Below, in pieces: positions 16,184 to 24,639 of a DNA stretch of 64,000 nt (within the stretch, counting starts at the first letter, position 1; each line of letters opens with the position of its first letter). The stretch lies in assembly GCA_934277615.1 (NCBI GenBank), contig CAKQUV010000002.1, forward strand, positions 165,740-229,739, written 5' to 3'. The notes beneath the pieces were generated by a model that was given only the letters and a program-made list of their open reading frames with translations, was not told where the DNA came from and made no database searches. The DNA is from an uncultured Clostridia bacterium. GTDB lineage: Bacteria > Bacillota > Clostridia > Christensenellales > CAG-917. The position numbers and the translations under genes are program-made.

Positions 16184-17632
16184 TTACCACTCTATATCCT
16201 TCAAACTGTCTATGCTGGTTATAACCGATTGAAGCTCCTCTTGCGAATATGTGCGCTCGTCAAAATCCTTCTCTCGAGGCTTGCTTTGAGAAACGCTTTG
16301 CGGGGTGAATTTCTTTGCTTGTTCCACCGTCGTTATGCCGTTTGCCTTGTACGTGGAAAGCAATTGATTGATAAAGGGCGTGGGGTAGGTCTTGCCCACC
16401 GCTTGTTCGGAGGCGTACAGGATGAGATCGTCCGTAAAGCCCCAGGTAACCGACCACGTGCGATAATACTCTCTGTCCGTGCTTGTAACCGAACGGGTGC
16501 GACCGCTCTTTTCGATAATCTTCTTGATTTTGGCGTCGAGCTCGATTTGCGCTTGCAAATATTCGTCGATACTTTGAGAGGTAAGCAAGCCTTGTTTGTA
16601 GAATTTTTCGACGATTGTATTCATGCCGTCGAGGGTGCGCACGTTGCTGATAAAGCAGTGATGTGCGATTTTCTTGAGTGCGTCGTCGTCAAAGCCTTTG
16701 GCTGTCCAAGGCACGATATAGACCTCGATTTCGTGGTCAAACGATTCGTAATAAACGCCGAGGTTTTTATTGACTCCGATTGCGATGTCTTTAAGACGTT
16801 CGCGATGCGACTGATAGTCAAGCATTTCCTCTGCGGTGAATATTGACATTCTATAAAACTCGTCAAGTTTCTGGTCGAGCTTTTTGAAGTTTTTGGAGCC
16901 TTTGATTGTTTTTGCCGCCGTGAGAATTGCGTCGAGCTCATAGCCCCAACTTCTTGTCCATTTGAGGAGCATTTGCTTTTCTTCGAGGTCCGCTCCGCCT
17001 TTGCGACCTAATGCGGCAAGCACTTTTTGCATTTGCTCGGATTGCTTGTCGTATTCGTTGAGTTTGTCCTCGACGTCGCCAACCGTGCGCACTCCGTCCG
17101 CAACCCAGTTGCGCGCAACCGTCAGAATGTACGGATATCTCACGCTCATGCCTTTGAGGTTTATGCAATATTGCACGATCATGAGCATTGCGTCTTGCTC
17201 TAGTTTGCTCTCGTCAAGGAACATATAGTATTCGTTGTATTCGTTGGGCGTGAGCATGCGCTCGGGGAAGAGCTGTTGAAGGTGCGCGTTAAAATCGTTC
17301 CATTTTTCGCTCTTGTATTTTTTTGGCGTTTGCATGGAGCGCTTGAGACTGAGATATTGCACTTCGAGCGGCTGCTTGGACACTATTTGCACAAGTCCCA
17401 TATCCTCAAAGTAACCGTATGCGGACAAAATCTCGCTCTCGGTCATATCCAGGCGCGCGCAAAGCTCTTCGACGGTGTTGGTTTTGCTCGGGTTGGAGCA
17501 AAGATATAGACCGTACAGATATACCTTGATTTGCTTTTCGTCGCAATAGGGCAAATGCTCGTTGATAAACAAGTTGTCCACGAGCGTAAACGTATCCATC
17601 AAAAAATCGCTTGAAAATCTTGCAAAACTCAC
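16184..17632 (-). CDS. DnaD/DnaB-like primosome protein
   Basis: 482 residues. The N-terminus (about 1-110) resembles a DnaD/DnaB winged-helix domain. It is followed by DnaD-type helical (DnaB_2) domains: the signature Y-x-x-x-I-x-x-x-W is seen as YPYILTVARNW near residue 166, with degenerate versions further on (TPFINQLLSTYKANGI near 430). These proteins remodel origin DNA and recruit the helicase with DnaI, whose gene follows after 1 nt. The start is GTG with an AGAGGTAA ribosome site. Whether to call it DnaB or DnaD is uncertain; the length fits DnaB of Bacillus (472). Confidence 0.82.
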   Translation of the reverse strand: MSFARFSSDFLMDTFTLVDNLFINEHLPYCDEKQIKVYLYGLYLCSNPSKTNTVEELCARLDMTESEILSAYGYFEDMGLVQIVSKQPLEVQYLSLKRSMQTPKKYKSEKWNDFNAHLQQLFPERMLTPNEYNEYYMFLDESKLEQDAMLMIVQYCINLKGMSVRYPYILTVARNWVADGVRTVGDVEDKLNEYDKQSEQMQKVLAALGRKGGADLEEKQMLLKWTRSWGYELDAILTAAKTIKGSKNFKKLDQKLDEFYRMSIFTAEEMLDYQSHRERLKDIAIGVNKNLGVYYESFDHEIEVYIVPWTAKGFDDDALKKIAHHCFISNVRTLDGMNTIVEKFYKQGLLTSQSIDEYLQAQIELDAKIKKIIEKSGRTRSVTSTDREYYRTWSVTWGFTDDLILYASEQAVGKTYPTPFINQLLSTYKANGITTVEQAKKFTPQSVSQSKPREKDFDERTYSQEELQSVITSIDSLKDIEW

Positions 17633-17805
17633 TTTTGTTACCTCTTTTTATGCGGAGTTTAATATTAGCACAAAACTTTTCGCCGCAAAAGCAAAAAATT
17701 GACTGAATTATTATAATTCAATATATAGTGTTTCACGTGCGTGCGATACCCATTTGCGATTGCTATGCGCTTGGCATAAGGCTGAATTTGCGGAATTTTC
17801 GGAAC

Positions 17806-17837
17806 GGAAAAACGGCACACCGTATCGTGTGCCGTTT
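17806..17837 (-). terminator. Terminator of queT
   Basis: ACGGCACAC (17812-17820) pairs with GTGTGCCGT (17827-17835). Read on the minus strand the stem is followed by TTTTTCC, 25 nt after the queT stop codon. Confidence 0.75.
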
Positions 17838-17862
17838 ATAACTTGGCAGTATGGTCGTGATT

Positions 17863-18414
17863 TTAATCTTCGTCGTTTTCCTCGCTATTCAAAATACGTC
17901 TATACGGCTCTGTGTCGTATTTCGACGGGTGCGGAAGGGGAATATGCGCCGCTATCATCGCTTTTTTGAGTGCGAACGTGAAGGGAAGCCCGAGAACGAG
18001 GCAAGTTATTAGTTGTGATGCCAAAATCTCGAACATAGAGATATAATACACGCTCGAGGCGTCGTTGAGCACGAAGATGAGCGGAATAAGCAGAGTGTTG
18101 GCAAGGATAGGCGGTATGGTAGATAGCAAGGGCTTTCTTCTAAGCAGATACGTGCCGACCGCGCCGACGAGGGTTGCGAGAGTGCCGAGCACCATATCGA
18201 ATACTCCGAACGGCGAAAAAAAGAAGTTGGTGAAGAAGCAGCCTATCGTAAGCCCGGGGATTGCTTCGGGAAATATGAGAGGGAGCAAAACCAAAATTTC
18301 CGATATGCGAAACTGTATCGGACCGAACGATATTGCGGAGAGAGCTACGGATAGGGCAAAATACAAAGCGGCTATAATACCCGCCCTTGCCACGTAAATA
18401 AGGGACTTTTTCAA
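17863..18414 (-). CDS. queT: QueT-type queuosine-precursor transporter (ECF S component)
   Basis: 183 residues, about six hydrophobic segments. The N-terminal pattern (FGPIQFRISEILVLLPLIFPEAIPGLTIGCFFTNFF) is typical of QueT, the substrate-binding subunit of an energy-coupling-factor transporter that imports preQ1 or a related queuosine precursor. The start is TTG at 18414 with SD GAGGTG at 18419-18424. A preQ1-I riboswitch sits directly upstream (18424-18459), which supports the assignment independently. The ECF energizing module is not in the window. The C-terminus is acidic (NSEENDED). Confidence 0.9.
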   Translation of the reverse strand: MKKSLIYVARAGIIAALYFALSVALSAISFGPIQFRISEILVLLPLIFPEAIPGLTIGCFFTNFFFSPFGVFDMVLGTLATLVGAVGTYLLRRKPLLSTIPPILANTLLIPLIFVLNDASSVYYISMFEILASQLITCLVLGLPFTFALKKAMIAAHIPLPHPSKYDTEPYRRILNSEENDED

Positions 18415-18423
18415 AATTCACCT

Positions 18424-18459
18424 CGGTTTTTTTTATTGATGGGTATTGCCGACACCATC
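18424..18459 (-). promoter_or_regulatory. PreQ1-I riboswitch controlling queT
   Basis: On the minus strand the sequence reads GATGG, loop TGTCGGCAATAC, CCATC, then an A-rich tail ending in ACCG. P1 is GATGG/CCATC. The loop triplet CGG can pair with CCG in the tail to form the P2 pseudoknot. The A-rich tail lies in the P1 groove position, and the cytosine that reads preQ1 in the Bacillus queC aptamer (position 17) is conserved here. The tail CCG touches the SD GAGG, so ligand binding would hide the ribosome site: translational control. Read by eye from the class pattern, not from a covariance search. Confidence 0.85.
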
Positions 18460-18550
18460 GATGTTATGTTATCATATGTAAATGAAAAAGGCAATCGCAT
18501 TTGACTTAATTCACGCCGGTTGCATATAATAATCCTTGCAAGGAGCGGAT

Positions 18551-19018
18551 ATGAACAGATTTGACGATTTGAGTTGTCTGGATACGGCATTCTCCACGGG
18601 CGCGTTTTTGTGCTCGGGCGACAACGTGATGGTTGCAAGTTGGGGAATGATTGGCGTGATGTGGGGCAAAAAAGTGTTTGTCGCGCCTGTGCGCGAGAGT
18701 AGATTCACCAAAGAGTTTATAGACAATACAGGGTGCTTTGCCGTGTGCGTTCCGTATCCTTTCAAGATGCTCGACGCAATCAAGTTTTGCGGAACTAAGA
18801 GCGGAAGAGAGTATGACAAGTGGGCGGAGTGCGGGCTTGAAAAAGTCAAGGCAAAGAGCATTGACGCAACGCTTGTGGGCGGCTGCAGAAAGTACTTCGA
18901 GTGCAAGGTCATAGGCAAAGTGGCAATGGACGGAATGGAAATTTCCAAAGTGCAAAAATGGTATCCGCAAGGGGATTTGCATACGTTTTATTTTGGAGAA
19001 ATAGTTGAGGAATACTGA
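18551..19018 (+). CDS. Flavin reductase-like (FMN-binding split-barrel) protein
   Basis: 155 residues, with the pattern of the flavin-reductase-like domain (MVASWGMIGVMWGKKVFVAPVRESRFTKEFIDNTGCFAVCVPY). These proteins bind FMN, and some transfer electrons from NAD(P)H. The start is ATG 18551 after AAGGAGCGGAT. The stop overlaps the start of the next gene by one base (TGATG), so the two are coupled. It is divergent from queT across a short region that also holds the riboswitch. Substrate unknown. Confidence 0.8.
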   Translation: MNRFDDLSCLDTAFSTGAFLCSGDNVMVASWGMIGVMWGKKVFVAPVRESRFTKEFIDNTGCFAVCVPYPFKMLDAIKFCGTKSGREYDKWAECGLEKVKAKSIDATLVGGCRKYFECKVIGKVAMDGMEISKVQKWYPQGDLHTFYFGEIVEEY

Positions 19019-19302
19019 TGAAAATCTGGGCAAAAGTGATGGTTGGCGATAAGATAAAAAAGGACGTTATTTATGAGAGCGAACTTACGCTCACACCGTC
19101 CAATTTCCAAAAAATGCTGCAAGAGATTGCGTATAGAGTGGATATAGCAACGCCTATATCTCTGCCGTCGCACTACAAGCATTTCGAGCGTTTCAATCGA
19201 GTGAAATACATACCGCGCGATTTTATAGAAGAGACGGATTTTACATCTTTCGTTCTTGAAAGAGTGGTTGAAAACAAAAAGCCCAAACAGTTTTATATTT
19301 GA
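19018..19302 (+). CDS. Small conserved-looking hypothetical protein
   Basis: 94 residues, soluble, no membrane segment. The sequence (MKIWAKVMVGDKIKKDVIYES, then an amphipathic helix and a basic C-terminus) is not one I can assign. It overlaps the flavin-reductase-like gene by one base, so it is probably translated from the same message. A terminator follows at 19348. Confidence 0.65.
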   Translation: MKIWAKVMVGDKIKKDVIYESELTLTPSNFQKMLQEIAYRVDIATPISLPSHYKHFERFNRVKYIPRDFIEETDFTSFVLERVVENKKPKQFYI

Positions 19303-19347
19303 TGTGAGAATATACCGAAAATCACAAAACAATAAGTTTATTTATAC

Positions 19348-19375
19348 AAAAACGCACGATTAACGTGCGTTTTTG
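19348..19375 (+). terminator. Terminator
   Basis: AACGCACG (19351-19358) pairs with CGTGCGTT (19364-19371), followed by T. Confidence 0.85.
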
Positions 19376-19468
19376 CTATTGTATCGCCCGATAGCCTACT
19401 TAAAAAAATAACGCTTTTATAAGAAGTCGTGTTGCGCGGAATGCGCGATTTCGCAAAAAATTTTAGCG

Positions 19469-19500
19469 TGAATATAAGCACTCGTTTTGAAAACACTATA
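19469..19500 (+). promoter_or_regulatory. Possible forespore-type promoter of spoVT
   Basis: TGAATA (19469-19474) and CACTATA (19494-19500) resemble SigG elements, but the 19-bp spacing is long. In Bacillus spoVT is SigG-dependent. Tentative. Confidence 0.25.
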
Positions 19501-19515
19501 TAAAACGGAGGCTAT

Positions 19516-20040
19516 ATGGCATCGGGAATTGTAAGAAGAATAGACGAACTAGGACGTATCGTCATACCCAAGGAAATGAGAAAGACCATGCGACTTCAGG
19601 TCGGAGACGAAATGGAAATAAGCTCTACCGGCGACGCTTTGACTTTGCGCAGATACAGCGGATTTCAAAGCGTACTTGCGGAGGCAAAATCCGTTGCGAA
19701 AGAGCTTAGCAAAGCGGTGGACGCAGACGTGCTTTTTGCAAGCGCAAACGCCGTTACGGTTGCAGAGGGAAAAAACAAAAAGACGTATGAAAACGCGCGC
19801 CTTACCGACTCGTTTTGCGCAATCGTGAGAGAGAGAAAGACGGACATTCTTCACGGCGAGGACTTGAACCACGTCTTTGAGGACAGAGCGTGCAATTGCT
19901 CGTTTATGGTGGTCGAGCCTGTAGTGGTGGGAGGCGACCTTATCGGCGCCGCTATGATGCTTATCGACGCTTTGCCCAGCGACGTCGCAAGGGCATATTT
20001 GCATTTTTGCGTGCAGTTGATCGAGGCAAGTCTTGACTAA
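19516..20040 (+). CDS. spoVT: Stage V sporulation protein T, AbrB-type regulator
   Basis: 174 residues, close to SpoVT of Bacillus. The N-terminal swapped-hairpin AbrB domain (residues 1-50) contains the family core GIVRRIDELGRIVIPKEMRKTM. The C-terminal part (about 55-174) has the GAF-like fold of SpoVT. In Bacillus it adjusts forespore gene expression. A GGAGG ribosome site precedes the ATG. It overlaps the next gene by 8 nt, and the order spoVT, YabM-type flippase, MazG matches Bacillus spoVT-yabM-yabN. Confidence 0.93.
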   Translation: MASGIVRRIDELGRIVIPKEMRKTMRLQVGDEMEISSTGDALTLRRYSGFQSVLAEAKSVAKELSKAVDADVLFASANAVTVAEGKNKKTYENARLTDSFCAIVRERKTDILHGEDLNHVFEDRACNCSFMVVEPVVVGGDLIGAAMMLIDALPSDVARAYLHFCVQLIEASLD

Positions 20041-21661
20041 AAAACGTCGCAAAAAACTTAAATCCGAGAGCGTCGACGGATTGAACGGAACCGTAAACAA
20101 ACGTATAACGTCGGGCGCGGCGGTGCTGGCAATCGGCAGCGTTGTGGCAAAGATGCTCGGCGCGTTGTATCGTGTGCCGCTTACCAATATACTCGGCGCG
20201 GAAGGCATGGGAATGTATCAGTTGGTTTTTCCCGTATATGCGCTGTTTATGGTGCTTGCGACCGCAGGTATTCCGACGGCGCTTTCTCGTATTGTTGCGG
20301 AAAAGCGCGCGCTCGGACAGCCTACAAAAAAATACCTTGCTTCCGCAATGCTAGTGCTTTGTTTGGTGGGCACGCTTTGTGCGTTGCTCACTTTTTGCCT
20401 TGCAAAACCGCTTGCGAAGTGGCAGGGAAACGAAGATACGTACGTGGGATTTATGATAATCGCGCCGGCAATTATTTTGACGGGAATAATATCGGGTTTC
20501 CGAGGCTGGTTTCAGGGGCAGATGTATATGCTGCCGACCGCCGTTTCCAACGTTTTGGAACAGGTAGTAAAACTGTCTTTGGGTATCGGATTGTCCGTTG
20601 CGTTTATGCCGAAAGGTCTAATATACGGAGTGTCGGGCGCGGTGCTCGGAGTTACCGCAAGCGAGGCGGTTACAGTGGTGTATATGCTCGTTACCTATAT
20701 CGTGCGCGGACGAAAGGACGAAAAGGAAAAACTGAGGGTTGGCGCCGATGAGTCCAGAGCGATGTTCAAGGTGGCGTTTCCAATTGCAATAGTTGCGATT
20801 CTTATGCCGCTTTCAAACTTTTTCGATAGCATTATTGTTGTCAATATGCTCAAAATTTTCGGGCATTCGCAGTCTGTGGCAACGGCAAGATACGGCATTC
20901 TTTCGGGGCCTGTAAACTCGCTTGTCAACATGCCGATTGTTGCGATTATGTCCCTTGCGGTGGCAATCGTGCCGTCGGTGTCAATGTCGAGGGTGCGTCT
21001 CGATATCGATTCGGTTATGCTCAAAAGCAGGCTTTGCGTCAAACTTGCGTATCTTTTGGGCATTCCGTTTGCGTTTTTCTTTGCCGTTTTTGCGGAAAAT
21101 ATCATAAGACTTATTTATCCTGCGCTGTCGCTCGAAAACTTGACGGTGGCGGTAAACTTGCTTAGAATTGCGTCGGCAAACGTCGTACTTCTTGCGGTTA
21201 TGCAAATATATGTTTCGCTATTACAGGCACTTGATAAGACCAAATATGCGGTATTAAGTCTTGTTTGTGCGATTTGCGTAAAAATTGTGCTGTCGTTGGT
21301 GCTTGTAAGATTTATAGGCATAAACGGCGCTGCGATTGCGGCTTTAAGCATGAGTGCGGTTGCGCTGTTTGGCGTAAACGTGGCGTATTTCAAAATTTGC
21401 GGAATGCATCTTGAAAAAAATATTGGCTTAAATCTGCTTTCGGGTGTTATAATGGCTTTGTCGGCAATGGTTGCCACGCTTTTGAAAAACGACTTGCTCG
21501 CACTTGTCGTGGGCGCAATCATATCCGCCGCGGCGTACGTGTGGACGGTTTTTCTGTTCGGACTTATAAGCAAAGACGATATTCCTTATCTTCCGCTGAA
21601 GCGAGTGCTTTTTGCGTTGCATAGGATTATTCGTTTCTGGGAGTATAAAAATGAAACTTGA
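20033..21661 (+). CDS. YabM/SpoVB-type polysaccharide flippase (MOP superfamily)
   Basis: 542 residues with about 14 hydrophobic segments. It belongs to the polysaccharide-transport branch of the MOP exporters (SpoVB, YabM, YtgP, Amj/MurJ relatives), which move lipid-linked sugars across the membrane. Typical is ITSGAAVLAIGSVVAKMLGALYRVPLTNILGAEGMGMYQL at residues 24-65. The start is TTG at 20033, inside the end of spoVT, with GAGG six bases upstream. It overlaps mazG by 11 nt. Position after spoVT points to YabM rather than MurJ, and a role in cortex or cell-wall synthesis is likely by family only. Confidence 0.85.
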   Translation: MTKKRRKKLKSESVDGLNGTVNKRITSGAAVLAIGSVVAKMLGALYRVPLTNILGAEGMGMYQLVFPVYALFMVLATAGIPTALSRIVAEKRALGQPTKKYLASAMLVLCLVGTLCALLTFCLAKPLAKWQGNEDTYVGFMIIAPAIILTGIISGFRGWFQGQMYMLPTAVSNVLEQVVKLSLGIGLSVAFMPKGLIYGVSGAVLGVTASEAVTVVYMLVTYIVRGRKDEKEKLRVGADESRAMFKVAFPIAIVAILMPLSNFFDSIIVVNMLKIFGHSQSVATARYGILSGPVNSLVNMPIVAIMSLAVAIVPSVSMSRVRLDIDSVMLKSRLCVKLAYLLGIPFAFFFAVFAENIIRLIYPALSLENLTVAVNLLRIASANVVLLAVMQIYVSLLQALDKTKYAVLSLVCAICVKIVLSLVLVRFIGINGAAIAALSMSAVALFGVNVAYFKICGMHLEKNIGLNLLSGVIMALSAMVATLLKNDLLALVVGAIISAAAYVWTVFLFGLISKDDIPYLPLKRVLFALHRIIRFWEYKNET

Positions 21662-22694
21662 TCAAATTCTCAAATTATCTTGTCAGCGTTACATAGTCGC
21701 GGACTTTTTGGCTACGACTTTTTTTAATAAGCGCATTGCTCTCGTCGTTGACGGCATCGAGCCCAAAGACGTTGAAAGCGTCAAAGCAAAACTTCTCGAC
21801 GCATACGGCGACGTTGCGGTTACGGTGGAAGTGGGCGGTCAAGATGTGTCGGCGACGGTGAATAATTTGCCGAGCGACTTTGACGTACTTATGATTGAGC
21901 CCATGTCGCTCACTGAGTGCAAGCGTTTCGATTTTGCCGATTTGGAGCAAATTATGCACCGCTTACGCGCCGACGACGGCTGCGAGTGGGATAGAGCGCA
22001 AACGCACGAAAGTATTCGTATCAATCTCATCGAAGAGGCGTATGAACTTGTCGAGGCAATAGATATGAAAAACGCCGAAATGATGAAGGAAGAGTGCGGC
22101 GATATTCTTATGCAAGCCGTGTTCCATGCCGAAATTGCGCAAAAGAACGGCGAATTCGATTATATCGATATGATATCGGGGCTTTGTCGCAAACTAATTG
22201 ACAGACATACGCATATATTCGGCGCAAACCACGCAAACAACGCCGACGAGGCGCTTGTGTTCTGGGAAGAGGCGAAGAAAAAAGAAAAGCATTACACATC
22301 CGCATCCGACGAAATGGACAGAATCCCTAAAAATTTGCCGAGTTTGCTCTATGCGGAAAAACTGCAAAAGAAAGCCAAAAAAGTGGGCTTTGACTGGGAT
22401 GACGTGTTTTGCGCATATGACAAGGTTGCAGAGGAGGCGCAAGAGCTTAAAGAGGCAAGCCCCGAACATCGCGAAGAAGAGGCGGGAGATTTGCTCTTTG
22501 CGGTGGTGAACGTGCTGCGCTTTTACAAGATAGACCCCGAAATGGCGCTTCACGAGGCAAACAACAAGTTTTTCCGTCGCTTCAAGGCTGTCGAGGACGC
22601 AATCAGAGCGCAAGGCAAAGAGATGAAAGATTGCACTCTCGAGGAAATGGACGACGTGTGGAATCAAGTTAAAAAACAAGAAAATAAGGAATAA
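21651..22694 (+). CDS. mazG: MazG-family nucleoside triphosphate pyrophosphohydrolase
   Basis: 347 residues. Two MazG all-alpha domains are visible: about 100-205 (RLRADDGCEWDRAQTHESIRINLIEEAYELVEAI, with EExxE and GDILMQ) and about 235-345 (KKVGFDWDDV, EEAQELKEA, EEEAGDLLFA). They hydrolyse NTPs to NMP and pyrophosphate. Bacillus YabN has a full tetrapyrrole-methylase domain before MazG; here the N-terminus is only ~95 residues and lacks the methylase glycine motifs. The start is ATG 21651, within the flippase gene's end. It is third in the spoVT operon. Confidence 0.9.
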   Translation: MKLDQILKLSCQRYIVADFLATTFFNKRIALVVDGIEPKDVESVKAKLLDAYGDVAVTVEVGGQDVSATVNNLPSDFDVLMIEPMSLTECKRFDFADLEQIMHRLRADDGCEWDRAQTHESIRINLIEEAYELVEAIDMKNAEMMKEECGDILMQAVFHAEIAQKNGEFDYIDMISGLCRKLIDRHTHIFGANHANNADEALVFWEEAKKKEKHYTSASDEMDRIPKNLPSLLYAEKLQKKAKKVGFDWDDVFCAYDKVAEEAQELKEASPEHREEEAGDLLFAVVNVLRFYKIDPEMALHEANNKFFRRFKAVEDAIRAQGKEMKDCTLEEMDDVWNQVKKQENKE

Positions 22695-22721
22695 TTGCAA
22701 TATGCCTTAAAAGCGCCCAAA

Positions 22722-22876
22722 GTGCGCCACACCAAGCAAGCGATATAACGAAACTGCGGCAGGAGTTTTTATCCTTGCACGAACTGATAGCGTGTATCGG
22801 TTGCGCGGTTAGAAGAGCAATAAATCTAGCGTGGCTAAGGCAATGCGTACAGGTGCGTATTGCCGTTGCCACAGCG
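22722..22876 (-). repeat. Dispersed intergenic repeat, copy 2
   Basis: Inverted relative to the copy at 10389-10545, about 85 percent identical by eye. It fills most of the mazG-dusB gap and is followed by a short hairpin (GGCTCCGCC) and an AT-rich TTAATTA block (22905-22938). Confidence 0.75.
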
Positions 22877-22955
22877 ACGATTTTTGCGAGGCTCCGCCTT
22901 CCAAAATTATTAATTATTAATTAATAATTGTTAATTAAAATAAAAATCAGTAATA

Positions 22956-23891
22956 ATGTCTTTGGTCATTGGCAACGTAAAACTCAATAGCAACATAGTC
23001 TTTGCACCCATCGCGGGATTTTCCGAGGTGGGTTTTAGGCATATGTGCGCAAAATTCGGCGCAGGGCTTACGTATACCGAGCTTGTCAGCGCCAAAGGAC
23101 TCGTATTCGGCAACAAAGGCACGGAAGAGTTGATCGCGACAACGCCTATCGAAACGCCGTGTGCGGTGCAACTTTTCGGGAGCGATCCCGACTTTATGTA
23201 CAAGGCGGCTAAAGACGATAGATTAAAAAAATTTGATATCATAGATATCAATATGGGTTGCCCAGTGCGTAAGGTGTTCGGAAACGGCGACGGAAGCGCG
23301 CTTATGGCAAATCCTGCGCTTATAACCGAAATTGTACAGGCGGTCAAAGAGGGCGCGAAACGTCCGGTAACTGTGAAAATGCGCGCAGGTATCGAAATGG
23401 GCAAACCGCTTGCCGTCGAGTGCGCGATTGCCGCGCAAAAAGGCGGAGCGAGTGCGATTACCGTTCATCCGAGGTATAGAGAACAATATTACAGCGGCGA
23501 TTGCGATTATTCCATAATCCGCGACGTTAAAAATGCCGTCGACGTACCTGTTATCGCCAACGGGAATATTGTGGACGCTCAAAGCCTCGAGAACGTGCGT
23601 GAGATCACGGGGGCGGACGGTTTTATGATCGGAAGAGGCGCGCTAGGTAGACCGTACATATTTGCCGAGTTGCGTGGCGAGAATCCGAAAATAGACGTCA
23701 AATCGCTCATATACGAGCATATCGCGGTGCTCAGAGAATTTATGCCCGATTTTACCGTTGCAAACGTCATGAAATTGCAGCTTTGCTACTACGCACGAGG
23801 CGGCAGAAACGCAAAAACCGTGCGTGTTGAAATAGGCAAGGCAAAATCGTTGGATGATATATTTTCGATTGTCGAAAGATATTTTGACTGA
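22956..23891 (+). CDS. dusB: tRNA-dihydrouridine synthase
   Basis: FMN enzyme that reduces uridines in tRNA. 311 residues. The TIM-barrel hallmarks are present: N-terminal FAPIAGFSEVGFR, DINMGCPVRKV with the catalytic cysteine, VTVKMRAGI, ITVHPR and GFMIGRGALGRPY. It is closest to the DusB branch by these motifs. The ATG at 22956 has no visible SD; an AT-rich repeat block lies directly upstream. Single-gene unit. Confidence 0.93.
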   Translation: MSLVIGNVKLNSNIVFAPIAGFSEVGFRHMCAKFGAGLTYTELVSAKGLVFGNKGTEELIATTPIETPCAVQLFGSDPDFMYKAAKDDRLKKFDIIDINMGCPVRKVFGNGDGSALMANPALITEIVQAVKEGAKRPVTVKMRAGIEMGKPLAVECAIAAQKGGASAITVHPRYREQYYSGDCDYSIIRDVKNAVDVPVIANGNIVDAQSLENVREITGADGFMIGRGALGRPYIFAELRGENPKIDVKSLIYEHIAVLREFMPDFTVANVMKLQLCYYARGGRNAKTVRVEIGKAKSLDDIFSIVERYFD

Positions 23892-24130
23892 ATTTGCATT
23901 ATTTCAGACGTTTTGAGCGGATGTCCGTAATAAGATGTTTAAGCGCTGAGGTTGCGAAATCAATAGTGGTTCCGACATAATTTGCGATAGAATATGCGCA
24001 AAAAACAATGTTTTTTTGCGTGTTTTTTATTGCCTATTTTAAAGAAAAATTTAGGTTGAAAATGTCTGTTGCTTCTGTACATATTTTCGAAAACGTTGTA
24101 TAATTTAAGCAATCAGATTGGAGGTGCATT
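23892..24130. other. Intergenic region dusB to small membrane protein
   Basis: No gene. It holds a T-rich hairpin terminator (23996-24029, GCAAAAAAC/GTTTTTTTGC) and a promoter candidate TGTACA (24076-24081), 17-bp spacer, TATAAT (24099-24104). Confidence 0.55.
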
Positions 24131-24418
24131 ATGTCAAAGAAACCATCAAAAAGCGTTATCAATCAAATAATCACGTACATGCTCATTCTTGCTGCATTGC
24201 TCGGCATAGTTACGATTATCCTCGTCGCCGAAGGTTCTTGCACTTATGAAGGCATATGGTGCGGACTTGCAACGACGCTCGTTCTTGCTCTCGCAGGCGC
24301 ATGGTATGGTTGGAACAATGCCAAGCTTCCGGGCGTAGGCGGAAAAGTCGCTTACATTCTCACGGTGCTTGTGATTTTGACAACTATATTGTTTGTTCCG
24401 CTTTATTTGTTTGCATAA
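24131..24418 (+). CDS. Small two- to three-helix membrane protein
   Basis: 95 residues with three hydrophobic segments (about 12-32, 40-60, 73-94) and a short basic N-terminus (MSKKPSKSV). It has a good GGAGG ribosome site, its own promoter candidate and a terminator. No family recognised. Confidence 0.65.
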   Translation: MSKKPSKSVINQIITYMLILAALLGIVTIILVAEGSCTYEGIWCGLATTLVLALAGAWYGWNNAKLPGVGGKVAYILTVLVILTTILFVPLYLFA

Positions 24419-24440
24419 AGCGAAGCGAAAAACCGAAAAA

Positions 24441-24469
24441 AAGGATGTCCGAAACGGGCATCTTTTTTT
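24441..24469 (+). terminator. Terminator
   Basis: GATGTCC and GGGCATC pair around GAAAC, followed by seven T. Confidence 0.85.
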
Positions 24470-24584
24470 GTTCGCTAAACGGGCAAATGCCTGCAAAGAC
24501 AATTGATTATGTCGTATCGACGAACGTGTGCGACGAAGTTTAAAATGTTGACTTGCAATTTGCGCCGACGTGTTGTCAAATGGG

Positions 24585-24613
24585 TTGAAAAAATGCGCCG
24601 AAAGTGGTATTAT
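24585..24613 (+). promoter_or_regulatory. Promoter of trmL
   Basis: TTGAAA (24585-24590), 17-bp spacer, TATTAT (24608-24613), 26 bp before the start codon. Confidence 0.55.
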
Positions 24614-24639
24614 ACGGATATCAATTACGGAAGTGAGTT

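Noticed and set aside
17690..17740. AT-rich near-palindrome TGAATTATTATAATTCA upstream of the DnaD-like gene as an operator
   Set aside because: Single copy in AT-rich DNA, no clear placement against a promoter; too weak to call.
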